Positions 55,976 through 64,000 of a stretch of DNA of 64,000 bases are shown here, in pieces. Source of the stretch: Anthonomus grandis grandis (Eukaryota > Arthropoda > Insecta > Coleoptera > Curculionidae); contig NC_065554.1 of the NCBI RefSeq assembly GCF_022605725.1, positions 12,667,100 through 12,731,099 of the forward strand. Direction: 5' to 3'. A program made the translations under genes and the position numbers. How positions within the stretch are numbered: the first letter of the stretch is position 1; every line of letters starts with the position of its first letter. The notes beneath the pieces are model-generated. The model had not been told where the DNA came from, made no database searches, and saw nothing but the letters and a program-made list of their open reading frames with translations.

Positions 55976-56596
55976 TATGACTTTAAAAGACCCGGACACC
56001 GTCGATCAATAGGAGGTAGTCTTCTTAAGTCGTGGTAAGAATTTTATTAAATAGTCTTAATTACCAGCATAACAAAACGCTGTATGCCGAGGGCATAAAT
56101 CTGCTAACAAAATTACAAACCCTTAATTTCTGTCTAAACTTTACAAAATTCAGATAGGTAGTTCTTATGAAAGTTACCTTTATTTCTCCTAAGAAATATA
56201 AAAATATACGGAGTGTCTCATTTAAAATTCTGGTGTTAAAGTCGGCGCAGCACTTCTTGAACACCCTATATTAATGAAACTCAAATAATTTAAAATTTTG
56301 CTTAAAACGAAAACACAAAGAAATATATAGGCACATCCTGTAGATTCTGAAAAAAGGTATAGGCCCCTAATAAAACGGCCACCGACTAAGCAGACTCTTT
56401 CTCTTAAAGATACGTTATTATAAATACCTTGCCATTTTACCTCTTCTACTAGTAGTTAACATAAAATAGACTAAAAGATATGATTTAAGACAAGAGTTTT
56501 GAAGCTTTTGTATTCTATGTATCTCTAGAGGAATCAAGAGATTTTAACTTATGATCACATAAATTTAATGGGGATATCACATTCTGAGCCGTTTAA

Positions 56597-56830
56597 ATAT
56601 TTTTCTCTTTATTCCCAACGTTTTGGCCTATATTAGGCCTTCTTCAGGGCTAACAGAAAAAATCAAGGCTTTTCGTTTGACAGTATAGTAAGTCGAACAT
56701 TAGTATGTGTTTTGATGATTCCATTAAGTGTCTAGTGAGGATAGTGCAAGCAACAAGATTAAATTATGTTAATTTCCACTAAAGAAGGCCTGATATATGC
56801 CGAAACATTGACAATAAAAATAAAAAGATT
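56597..56830. repeat. Inverted pair of hammerhead-like, Penelope-style termini
   Basis: On the - strand, 56657-56597 reads CCCTGAAGAAGGCCTAATAT, AGGCC, AAAACGTTGGGAATAAAG. On the + strand, 56770-56825 reads CACTAAAGAAGGCCTGATAT, ATGCC, GAAACATTGACAATAAAAA. The two are diverged copies of one ~55-nt sequence in opposite orientation about 110 bp apart. A consensus would be CTGAAGA, stem II (GGCCTA/TAGGCC), GAAAC, a palindromic ACGT and a T before the cut, i.e. hammerhead-like. Each copy has lost one core base (GAAA to AAAA on the left, CTGAAGA to CTAAAGA on the right). Confidence 0.55.
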
Positions 56831-57339
56831 TAGAACAGCTTGGATTTTACTTGACCCCACATCCAACTTAACCCTTAAAACTCATAACAATTAAACTGGG
56901 TCACTAAAATAACATATTAAATTACATATTGTGTTCCTGAAAAAATCGTTTTTAAAGCGAAATAGTGAGTACTAACTTTTTAGACTTTTTAGATAAAGGG
57001 AAACATATTCTTTGAATCTCAGTTTGTGATCCATTAAAAGTTAGAAGAGTTTTTAAAAACAATATTATCATAATTCATTTTAAGTCGTAGGTGATTCAGA
57101 ATATTAAAAATATTTTGCCCAAATAAATTTCTTTGAAATTAACTTTTAAAAAATTCGCTGTGAAAAACTCCCAAATCATGCTTGACTTTTTTGGTTTTAG
57201 AAAAAAAATAAATAAATTTTAAATTTTACCACGCTGTTTTTCAATTAATATCAACTTTCAGGCTGTAATTCTTCTATGTACCATTAATTTACGGACACCC
57301 TGTACACTTTAATATTCATATTTGATGATATGCATTCAA

Positions 57340-57480
57340 AAGCTTTTGTAAATTAAAGTAACTTCATTGCTATCTAGTGCTTTAAATAGGTGATCAGACA
57401 CTTGTGATATTGCACTAGCTTAGCTATATCATTTTCGAAAACTTAATTGGTATTCTGGAACTAAATTATTATGCTTTAAT
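57340..57480 (-). pseudogene. LINE RT scrap
   Basis: On the - strand: HNNLVPEYQLSFRK, then SAISQVSDHLFKALDSNEVT and LIYKSF, the LxxxQFGFRKxxST...D...ALD segment of a LINE RT. Too short to classify. Confidence 0.6.
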
Positions 57481-58191
57481 TATTTCACTCTGAATTGTTA
57501 GTTAGTAAAGGTAAAAAGATAATATCAGCTTGCTTTTATTATTCTGGAAATTGGCTTTTATTTCCTAACAAAAATTTACTATTTGAGTAAATGGACTGGG
57601 TAAACTTTTTTCTGCTCTTATTGCACTCTGCACAAATCTGATTTTAGGATAGTAAGCTTTACTAATAATTTTAATTGAAGGAGCATGCATATCTATTATA
57701 TTAGGTAGTTATTCGTTAAAAACATCTAACTTGGTGCCTATTCCTTTCATATTAAACATGTATATCTAGGGCATTAATTAAACGAAGTGACCCTGAAACT
57801 GTTCATGATTCATATTATACAAATTTCTATATGAATAATCTAATTTAAGTGACTCACGTATTTTAAAATCAATTTGACAATAAACAAGCCTGGTCCGATA
57901 TTCTAATGTTTTTTTTAAACTTTGCAATCCCTAACTGAGTCGATACTCTATATTAAAAAAATAAATTCTTTAAAGAAATTAGGGTTATGTATTCTTACGT
58001 AATTTAAGTATTTATTTTTGTATTTGTTTCGTTCATCTATTAAGATAATGAAAATAAAATATCTAAAGAAAAGTAAAAATTCGAATTTAAGATCCAATCT
58101 ACAGCAATGTGTCATAATTTCATATTGTTAGAATTTTTCTTGAAGGTAGATCAGATTTCCTCTTTAGCATTTTTTTTTGATAGTTGATATA

Positions 58192-59143
58192 TAGGGTATT
58201 TCAGAACTATGGGATCAAACTAGGGGTTGTTCAGTGCAACAGTAGAATCACTACATAATATACTACACTAAAAATTTGATCCTCGTTTTGAATGATTTCA
58301 AATGCTGCTGTTATTCGTCCAGTTAAGTCTAGCTCTGATTCTACTGGAGTTTCGCAGACTAAAGACTTTACATGTCCCCACAAGAAAAAATCGACCGACG
58401 TTAAATCGGGTGACCTAGGAGGCCAAAAAACTGCTCCACCTCTGGCAATCAAACGGTGCCCAAACCGCTGAGCCAAATACTCGCATACTTGTACAGCAAA
58501 ATGAGCCGGCGCTCCATTATGCTGAAACCACATTTGCTGTCTAACGTTTAGTGGAACATTTTCAAGGAGTTCTGGGAGAACTTCCTCCAAGAAACGCAGA
58601 TAAATAGGTCATGTTAACCGTTCCGGTGGAAGGTATGGCCCAATTAAATAATCATCAATAATGCCTGCCCATACGTTGACAGACAAACGATTCTGATGTT
58701 TTCTTGGAAAAATTGCATAAGGATTTTCTTCTTCCCAAACATGGCTATTCCTACTATTAAAAATACCGTCTCTTGTAAAAGAGGCTTCATCGGTCCACAA
58801 AACATATCGTAAAAAATTTGGTTGTGCAATGATGTGATCCAGAAGCCATCGACAAAATTGAACTCTAGGATGATAATCGGCTGCAGTCATACCTTGTATC
58901 GCAGTCATACCGGATGTTGTTTAAAATCATTTCAAAATGTTGTTTGGTATCATGTACAAAAGGTTAAAATAAATGCAGCAGATCCTATTTAGGTAATTAA
59001 TGTTTTTTATAAATTTTAACGCGTCTTAGGGCCATAGTGGCGTAGTGACGCATTTCCGGACATGGGTTCCTATACTCCAATAGATTCTTCTGTTGCACTG
59101 AATAACCCCCAGAAGTTTGATCCCATTGTTCTGAAACACCCTG
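58192..59143 (-). mobile_element. DUF4817-type mariner, copy 3 (952 bp, internally deleted)
   Basis: The left end TAGGGTATTTCAGAAC and right end GTTCTGAAACACCCTG are the family's termini; TA precedes the left end (58190-58191) and CA follows the right. About 620 bp are missing relative to copies 1 and 2: the DUF4817 and HTH codons on one side, and part of the long inverted repeat and the transposase C-terminus on the other. Inserted in ABCD intron 2, opposite to the gene. Confidence 0.92.
58245..58908 (-). pseudogene. Mariner (DD41D) transposase, copy 3, catalytic half only
   Basis: Begins within YHPRVQFCRWLLDHIIAQ, then RYVLWTDEASFTRDG (Asp 1), SVNVWAGIIDDYLIGPYL, a frameshift near 58605, LEEVLPELLENVPLNVRQQ, MWFQHNGAPAHF (second Asp changed to Asn), SPDLTSVDFFLWG (third Asp) and FEIIQNEDQIFSV, after which the true C-terminus is lost. 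The WAGIIDDYLIGP segment is kept here but damaged in copy 1. The Asp-to-Asn change and missing DNA-binding half make it inactive. Confidence 0.9.
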
Positions 59144-59884
59144 CAGATTTGTTGTATGTCTCTAAATAGTACAAATAAATACTTTTGTTCAGTCGAAGAG
59201 GTCAGGTCTTTTGTCTAAAAATTTTTTAGACCAATAAAACATTAATATTAAAGTTTGTTTTCCAATGCTATCAATTTATGGTAATTTTTTTCGTTGCAAG
59301 CAGTTGATGTTTTTGTTTATTTCTTAGACATAGTTAAAGTACTCTTTACTTATTAACTAATTTTATAAACCAGCCAATTTAAGTTATCTTAGATCTATCC
59401 CGAGGAGTCAAAGAAGCAGTTGCTAACTATTCAACAGAATAACACATAATAATTGAAATAAAATATTAGGTTAACTGTCTGATAAAAAATGCAATACTAC
59501 CGCGAAAAATAGCTTAAATCATCTTAAAAATGTGTAAAATGGCCGGAAATTCAACTACCTGGAACAAAGGAGAATGATTTTTCTTAAATGGTTTAGGTTT
59601 AAATGCTCCGAAAGGGTGTAATTTAACATAACTTTACTAAGACTACCTGGGACAAAGAAAAATTGCTAGAAATTTTCGGAATAAATTTTTTTACTGGAAA
59701 GCAATGACTTTTACTTGTTTTTTTTAATAATATATTTGGAATAAACCACTTAGAAAATCAATTAAAAACTGTAGTTAAGAATAAAGTGTGAAACAAGAAT
59801 AGGGTCACCGAAAGACAATACAAAAATTAATGAAAGTTCAAACAATAAAAATAGTCTTTTAACGGGTAAATTTTTATATTGCAG

Positions 59885-60024
59885 ATATTTAGAAAGCAGA
59901 ATAGCTTTAAGTTTTCGTTCAAGACTGGTAGAACATTCATATAAACTCTACTTCAAAAACCAGAGCTACTATAGAGTAACAGTGCTGGATGGTAGGTTAG
60001 ATAATTGCGCGCAGCGACTTACAG
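59885..60024 (+). CDS. ABCD: ABCD-type transporter, coding exon 3
   Basis: Completes the split Arg codon and reads YLESRIALSFRSRLVEHSYK, LYFKNQSYYRVTVLDGRLDN and CAQRLT. YLExxxALSFRxRLVxHxYxLYFxxQxYYRVxxxDGRxxNxDQRLT is the strongest ABCD1/2 signature (conserved cytoplasmic loop between transmembrane helices). It ends one base into the next codon at CTTACAG|GTGAG. Cys-Ala-Gln replaces the usual Ala/Pro-Asp-Gln, a small oddity. Confidence 0.95.
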
Positions 60025-60084
60025 GTGAGATTATTACTAGTTTGATCTTTGTAAAAATTCAAAAGTGAATGCTGTATATTCTAG

Positions 60085-60265
60085 ATGATATTGAAACTGT
60101 CGCAAGCACAGTTTCGCACCTTTACGGACAAATAACGAAACCGTGTTTCGACATTCTACTGATGGCCGTTGCCTTAGCCAATTTGGTGAAGTCTAGGAAT
60201 TCCAATTTACTTGCTGGACCAGTTATTATAAGCGGAGTAGTAGTTGTTTCTGCGTTATTATTAAG
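60085..60265 (+). CDS. ABCD: ABCD-type transporter, coding exon 4
   Basis: After a 60-nt intron (60025-60084, acceptor TTCTAG) the codon completes to Asp: DDIETVASTVSHLYGQITKP, CFDILLMAVALANLVKSRNS, and a hydrophobic helix (GPVIISGVVVVSALLLR) that is a transmembrane segment. It matches the LTEDIxxxxxSVxHLYxxxTKPxxD region of the family. It ends in the middle of an Arg codon at TTAAG|GTAAG. The next exon (AFSPKFG-type sequence) was not found before 64000, so intron 4 exceeds 3.7 kb and the nucleotide-binding domain lies outside the window. Confidence 0.93.
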
Positions 60266-60739
60266 GTAAGATTGACGGTATATGTTTTTTGTATTTTAAT
60301 TGGGGATAATTGGAAGGATAGTTGAACCAATATTTTGTATCTAATGATTTTTCGTATTATTAATGAGAAGTTAATAGGTTGATAAGAATACTCGAGAATT
60401 TTAGGAATTAGTTTAATATCACCAAAAAACGCAGAATTTTATTATGCAAAAGTATATTCAATCAATTAAATGTTTTTCTAAATTGACCATTTATACAGTA
60501 AGCGGCGCAAATATGGAACAAATTCAATAAAAAATAAATGAGGGCGTGTTCGAAAAAACGCTCGCAGACGTCGATTTTTTTCAACAAAAATTTTGCTTAC
60601 AGACTGTCTCATGTAGTCGTGGTCAATACCAACTTTCTTATTTTAAATGGAACACCCTGTATGTGATTACATTTTTGGATTCTAAACAAAATTATACAAA
60701 TTTTGATGTAGTCTTCACATGCCATACTTTTATTCGACT

Positions 60740-61332
60740 GTTCATCTAAATTGCGCGGTTTCTTTTATAAATTGTTGATTTTAAATACCCCCAAAGAAAA
60801 AACTCCAGGGGTGTGAGATCTAAGAATCATGCAGGCGATTCCATAGGACCCCCCTTACCAATCCATTGTCCAGGAAATGCCGCATTCAAATATTCGGGTA
60901 CCTGACGAGCAAAATGGGGTGGGGCACTATCCTGTTGAAACCAAATAGATCTATTTGGCAAATTAAGCTGATTTGGATTTAGAAAAGAAATTGCGAGAGT
61001 TGGAATTAAGTCATTTTAAAGAAATTCTAAATATCGGTCTCCGGTAACAATTTGAACGAAAAAAAGTCCTATAATTTTATTATTTAAAATCCCTGCCCAA
61101 TTATTTTTGACGTCTTGGCCGCATACGATTACTCATTGTCCCTGTTTCTCTCAATTTTCTTTCAATTTTACTTACTGTACTTCTTGTACTGTACTTCTTG
61201 TACTGTACTTCTTGGCCTTTCGGGATATTTTACGTTAAGCAAATTACAAACTTCTTCTCGAGTTCTTTGTTTATCTCCGTATCCAATAAAAATTAAAATT
61301 TCAATTCGTTGAGTTTCATTTAAAAGAACCAT
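60740..61332 (-). pseudogene. Mariner-like transposase, internally deleted
   Basis: ATG 61332 gives MVLLNETQRIEILIFIGYGD, REEVCNLLNVKYPERPR (HTH), a 14-bp minisatellite that shifts the frame, VSKIERKLRETGT. A deletion then removes the second HTH and first Asp. Next come NWAGILNNKIIGLFF, DRYLEFL, LNLPNRSIWFQQDSAPPHFA (second Asp), LNAAFPGQWIGKGGPMESPA and LDLTPLEFFLWGYL (third position is Glu instead of Asp), then decay into the right-hand repeat. Confidence 0.85.
61173..61214. repeat. 14-bp x 3 minisatellite in a transposase gene
   Basis: Three perfect copies of TACTGTACTTCTTG. Fourteen is not a multiple of three, so gain of copies shifts the reading frame of the - strand mariner transposase. 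Confidence 0.9.
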
Positions 61333-61802
61333 ATTTACTTTAAATACGCAGTGACATAAGTCGTATTTGACAATTTACTTACCACGACCATATACCTTTT
61401 ATACCTTAAGACATGCTTTAGATACTTAAACCATTTTAAATGCATTTTTTCCATATTTTTTGACATGCGTGTATCATATTTTAAATGGTTTCAGAAAAAA
61501 GGAATTAAAAAGTGAAATCCGTTTTTTTTTTTTTAATTTTTAGTAGAATAAGTTTTAGAGCCTTTTAAATTCATAAAAACAGAAATTTTCAAAACCGCGT
61601 ATCTTAGAAACAGTTGAATAAAAATATGGCATGTGATACATAAAAAGGTTTATAATTTTGTGTAGAATTCAAAAAATGTAATCACATACAAATGAAAAGA
61701 ATGCGCAACCAAAAATATTAATCGACGTGTGCGAGCGTTTTTTCGAAGACGCCCTCATTTATTTTTTACTGAATTTGTTCCATATTTTTGCCATTCACTG
61801 TA

Positions 61803-62159
61803 TATGGCAGACATTTCAACAGATCGAAACGCTTGCATCCGAGCAATTTTGCATTTACAATTTTTTATGAATGACAATAATGTACAAGAGACCGATGATG
61901 ATGACCGACCATCCTCTCGTTTTGTCCCTATATAAGATCATGACATTATTAATTATTAAATGAATATAAAGTTATATAAAAATAAAATTTTGAGCGGCAA
62001 TCACGGCAAAACCTGCAATATTTTATGATTTACATTAATCTTGTTGAGTATTATTTTATGTTAAATTTTAGTATCACAGTGTAGTTGTCACATTATACCT
62101 ATGCAAAAGGGCATTTATAATCAATAAAATCACTATATCAAACAAATCACCCCGGCACT
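61803..62159. other. No gene recognised
   Basis: Within ABCD intron 4. A short + frame continues from the mariner end (ending DDDDRPSSRFVPI at 61935); it begins inside the transposon terminus and has no support, though its Asp-rich end resembles piggyBac N-termini in style only. Confidence 0.4.
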
Positions 62160-63860
62160 CGGGTGAGCTGGAAGACCGTATTTTCTATGGCTCCCTATTT
62201 TTGTATATTTCTATATTAAGCCTAATATAAAAAATTCATCCCTAATCAAATTGTCCCACAAAAGCTGTCGCCAGCTCCCGTACTATAAGTTTGATTACAG
62301 TCGCGATTTAAATTGTATTTCTCATTCTTGATTAGACATATTTGATGAAATTTTACGCCTTCATAATAGAAACTCTTTGGGCTCTGATCGTATCCTATCT
62401 GTTTTTTTAACTATGTGTGTACTCTGAGAAAGCCTTTGCATCACCTTTTCAATATTTGCGTGACATCAGGCAAATGTCCCGATTGTTGTAAGGTAAACTT
62501 TATAACACTAATTCATAAAAAAATGACAACAGAACTGATATTTGTAACTACCGAGGTGTGTGTATTCAGTCTGTAATTCTTAAGTTATTGAACAGGTTGT
62601 TTTCTGTACAATTTTCATGGCACTGTAAGCGATTACTTAGCGATTATCAGCATGGTTTTTCTTAGTGTTGATCTGCGGTAACTAACTTGTTTACTTACCA
62701 GCATGATCTGATCGGTGCTTTTGAGGGGTCTGTACAGGTTGATAGTGTGTATATAGGCTTCTTAAAGACCCTTGATAGGGTTGGTCATGGCAATCTGATT
62801 AGGAAATTTGTAGCTATAGGCCTTAGTGAGACATTCGTCGAATTTTGTCATAGTTTTTTATTACTTACAGTGCCTATCTGGTGTACCTCAGAGTTTGCAT
62901 TGCCCTGTTTTTTTTAAATCGTTCATGAGAGATTTAAGTGTTGTAATTGTTCATTCAAAGCATTTTGCTTCTGCTGATGGTTTTAAACTGCATAGATCCA
63001 TTGAGACATATCTGGATGCTGAGCTACTTCAACTGGATTTAAATAATATTGCTGAGTACAGCACTCAGCGATAGTCTGGAACTGAATCTAAATAGTGTGT
63101 ATGTATTTCGTTTGGTCGTTTTAATAAAATTATTAATTGTCAATACACAGTCAACAATAATGAACTTAGGTCAGTTGATAGAGTCAGTTGATTTAGGTGT
63201 TCTTTTTGATGCCGAGCTAACTTTTTACTGCTCATTTTGGACATTATTAACAGGAGTTTGTGTAGTCTTGGATTTATCACTAGATAAATATATAGTGTAT
63301 ATATTTCACGTTACTATTTTAAATTACTTAATTGCTCCTTGATTCGTTCTTTGCTTGAGTATATGTTTGTAATTTAGTCCCCTTATTATGTTGATCATAT
63401 TGAATGCATTGAAGCTATACAGAGAAGATTCTTAAGATTCCTTGCTTTTAGAACTGAAGTGAATATTTTTTATAATTATTATAACTACTATAATGTTATC
63501 AGTATCCAGTTTGATATCCCTAATCTTGAAATCAGACGGCATCATTCTGGTGCTTTAACATTTCATAAGATCATGAATGGTTTATTTCATTGGCCTACTA
63601 TCTTGGGAGCAATTTCTTTTAACATCTATCAAAGAAGGGTTATTTCTCCTATGTTTCCTTTACTCAGTTTTTATTCAGCCCTCTATGGGTTTTTTTATTC
63701 ATCCACTTTGCGACTTTGCGTTTCTTTGATGAAAATAGCTTGGATCCATTTGCCAACGGCTTACGGGCTTTCAAATCAAAAATAGGCTTTAACCTACGTC
63801 CCTTGTATAAGTTATTTTTCTGTGAAGTTTTTAGCGTTGTTAATAACTATTTGTTATATA
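62160..63860 (+). pseudogene. LINE reverse transcriptase remnant
   Basis: + strand, many frames: ICNYRGVCIQSVILKLL (NYRG/P box, 62540), SDYQHGFS (62640), DSVYIGFLKTLDRVGHGNLI (62735-62800, DFSKAFDRV-like), VPQSLHCPVFF (VPQG box, 62880), then HSKHFASADGFKLHRSIETY (62955-63010, FADDxK with Asp-Asp altered to Ala-Asp), LLQLDLNNIAEYS, DLGVLFDAELTF (63190), SPYYVDHIECIEAIQRRFLRF (63380-63445), DIPNLEIRRHHSGALTFHKI (63510-63570). Complete RT order, jockey-like. The catalytic box reads ASAD, and several frameshifts occur. It ends near 63860, with 63861-64000 unassigned. Confidence 0.85.
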
Positions 63861-64000
63861 ATTAAGATACAGGTTGTTAAAATTTATTTTTTTGTATTTT
63901 CTCTATAGCTCAAGTTGTTTTTGAAATATCGACATAGAAACTGGGAATCGGAGGTTTTTTGGGGATGAGAAATATTAGTTTTTTCTATTTTTTTACATTA

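Larger units (their letters stand above)
52519..56384 (-). mobile_element. Mariner-like element with ~400-bp inverted repeats, entered by Tc1
   Basis: Left arm 52519-52920 and right arm (54090-54138 plus 56029-56384, interrupted) are inverted copies. Shared landmarks are AGGGGCCTATA, TTTGAGTTTCATTAATA, ACTCCGTATATTTTTATAT, AAGGTAACTTTCATAA, TTTAGACAGAAATTAAG, GTCGTATCCATAGC. Removing 54139-56028 leaves a ~2 kb element with a - strand transposase. TA precedes the left end (52517-52518); the right flank is worn. The intruding block contains a Tc1 element plus about 350 bp of other DNA. Confidence 0.78.
51957..59884 (+). other. ABCD intron 2 (7.9 kb), loaded with transposons
   Basis: Donor GTAAGTC at 51957, acceptor ATTGCAG at 59878-59884. 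It contains a long-TIR mariner (52519-56384) with a nested Tc1, a hammerhead-like inverted pair (56597-56830), a LINE scrap (57340-57480) and DUF4817 mariner copy 3 (58192-59143). Stretches 51957-52518, 56831-57339, 57481-58191 and 59144-59884 show no gene; CACCCTGTA at 57296 is a lone mariner-like end. Confidence 0.85.
60496..61800 (-). mobile_element. Mariner-like transposon, 1305 bp, complete ends
   Basis: Left end CAGTAAGCGGCGCAAATATG and right end CATATTTTTGCCATTCACTG, TA on both sides (60494-60495, 61801-61802). The inverted repeat continues through GAACAAATTCA, ATAAATGAGGGCG, GAAAAAACGCTCG and GACGTCGAT. Same subfamily as 45702-47380. It lies in ABCD intron 4, opposite to the gene. Confidence 0.9.

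Noticed and set aside
61729..61935. 68-codon frame with DDDDRPSS tail as a piggyBac start
   Set aside because: Begins in the terminal repeat of the mariner and has no TTAA site or downstream transposase.
1..64000. CRISPR-like or bacterial defence system
   Set aside because: Repeats are irregular or transposon-derived, and spliced genes and LINEs show a eukaryotic genome.

Overview
This is an AT-rich stretch of an animal nuclear genome, most likely an insect. The evidence is one spliced host gene with short GT-AG introns, mariner transposases with insect-type DUF4817-like N-termini, Penelope-like retroelement remains with a GIY-YIG domain, and many decayed non-LTR retrotransposons. No rRNA, tRNA, CRISPR array or bacterial operon was seen. 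The order of insect cannot be told from this window.

The only gene I would call a working host gene is the 5' part of a peroxisomal ABC half-transporter (ABCD1/ABCD2, ALDP type) on the + strand. Its first four coding exons lie at 51323-51676, 51736-51956, 59885-60024 and 60085-60265, with junction phases that agree. The rest of the gene lies beyond the window. Intron 2 (7.9 kb) and the start of intron 4 are packed with transposons. A possible non-coding first exon and promoter lies at about 13.56-14.22 kb, but its gene is unknown.

Layout: 0-3.1 kb, short repeats and a + strand LINE remnant. 3.4-6.5 kb, a MITE-like inverted repeat, a mariner 3' fragment, a dispersed repeat family and an unrecognised gene fragment with an apparent intron. 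8.99-9.27 kb, a MITE. 9.56-13.38 kb, a mariner split by a pogo-like transposon whose transposase is nearly intact and ends in a PHD-like finger. 15.57-18.54 kb, an IS630/Tc1-type element split by a 0.9 kb element with subterminal repeats. 18.9-19.95 kb, a Penelope-like element (RT, GIY-YIG) whose 3' end carries a hammerhead-ribozyme-like motif. 20.85-23.76 kb, a - strand LINE split by a DUF4817-type mariner (copy 1). 24.3-26.35 kb, three tandem ~569 bp units running into a small TIR transposon. 27.3-29.36 kb, a + strand LINE. 31.0-32.9 and 35.3-37.0 kb, two decayed members of one DDE transposase superfamily. 37.0-37.5 kb, a MITE with TTA target duplications. 38.3-43.3 kb, two head-to-tail copies of one - strand LINE, a second Penelope 3' end, a 0.9 kb foreign insert and an RTE-like fragment. 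45.7-48.95 kb, two abutting mariners. 50.2-51.2 kb, LINE. 51.3-60.3 kb, the ABCD exons and intronic transposons. 60.5-61.8 kb, mariner. 62.2-63.9 kb, + strand LINE.

The window is therefore mainly a record of nested transposition. TA target duplications, shared inverted termini and interrupted reading frames give a partial order of events: pogo entered after mariner, DUF4817 mariner after LINE, and Tc1 after the long-TIR mariner. The most interesting signals are the hammerhead-like motifs (two direct Penelope ends plus an inverted pair at 56.6-56.8 kb), the tandem array built on a transposon end, the subterminal-repeat element, and an unexplained stem-loop-bearing insert at about 39.9-40.9 kb. 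All coordinates, translations and repeat alignments were read by eye; no database search was run.
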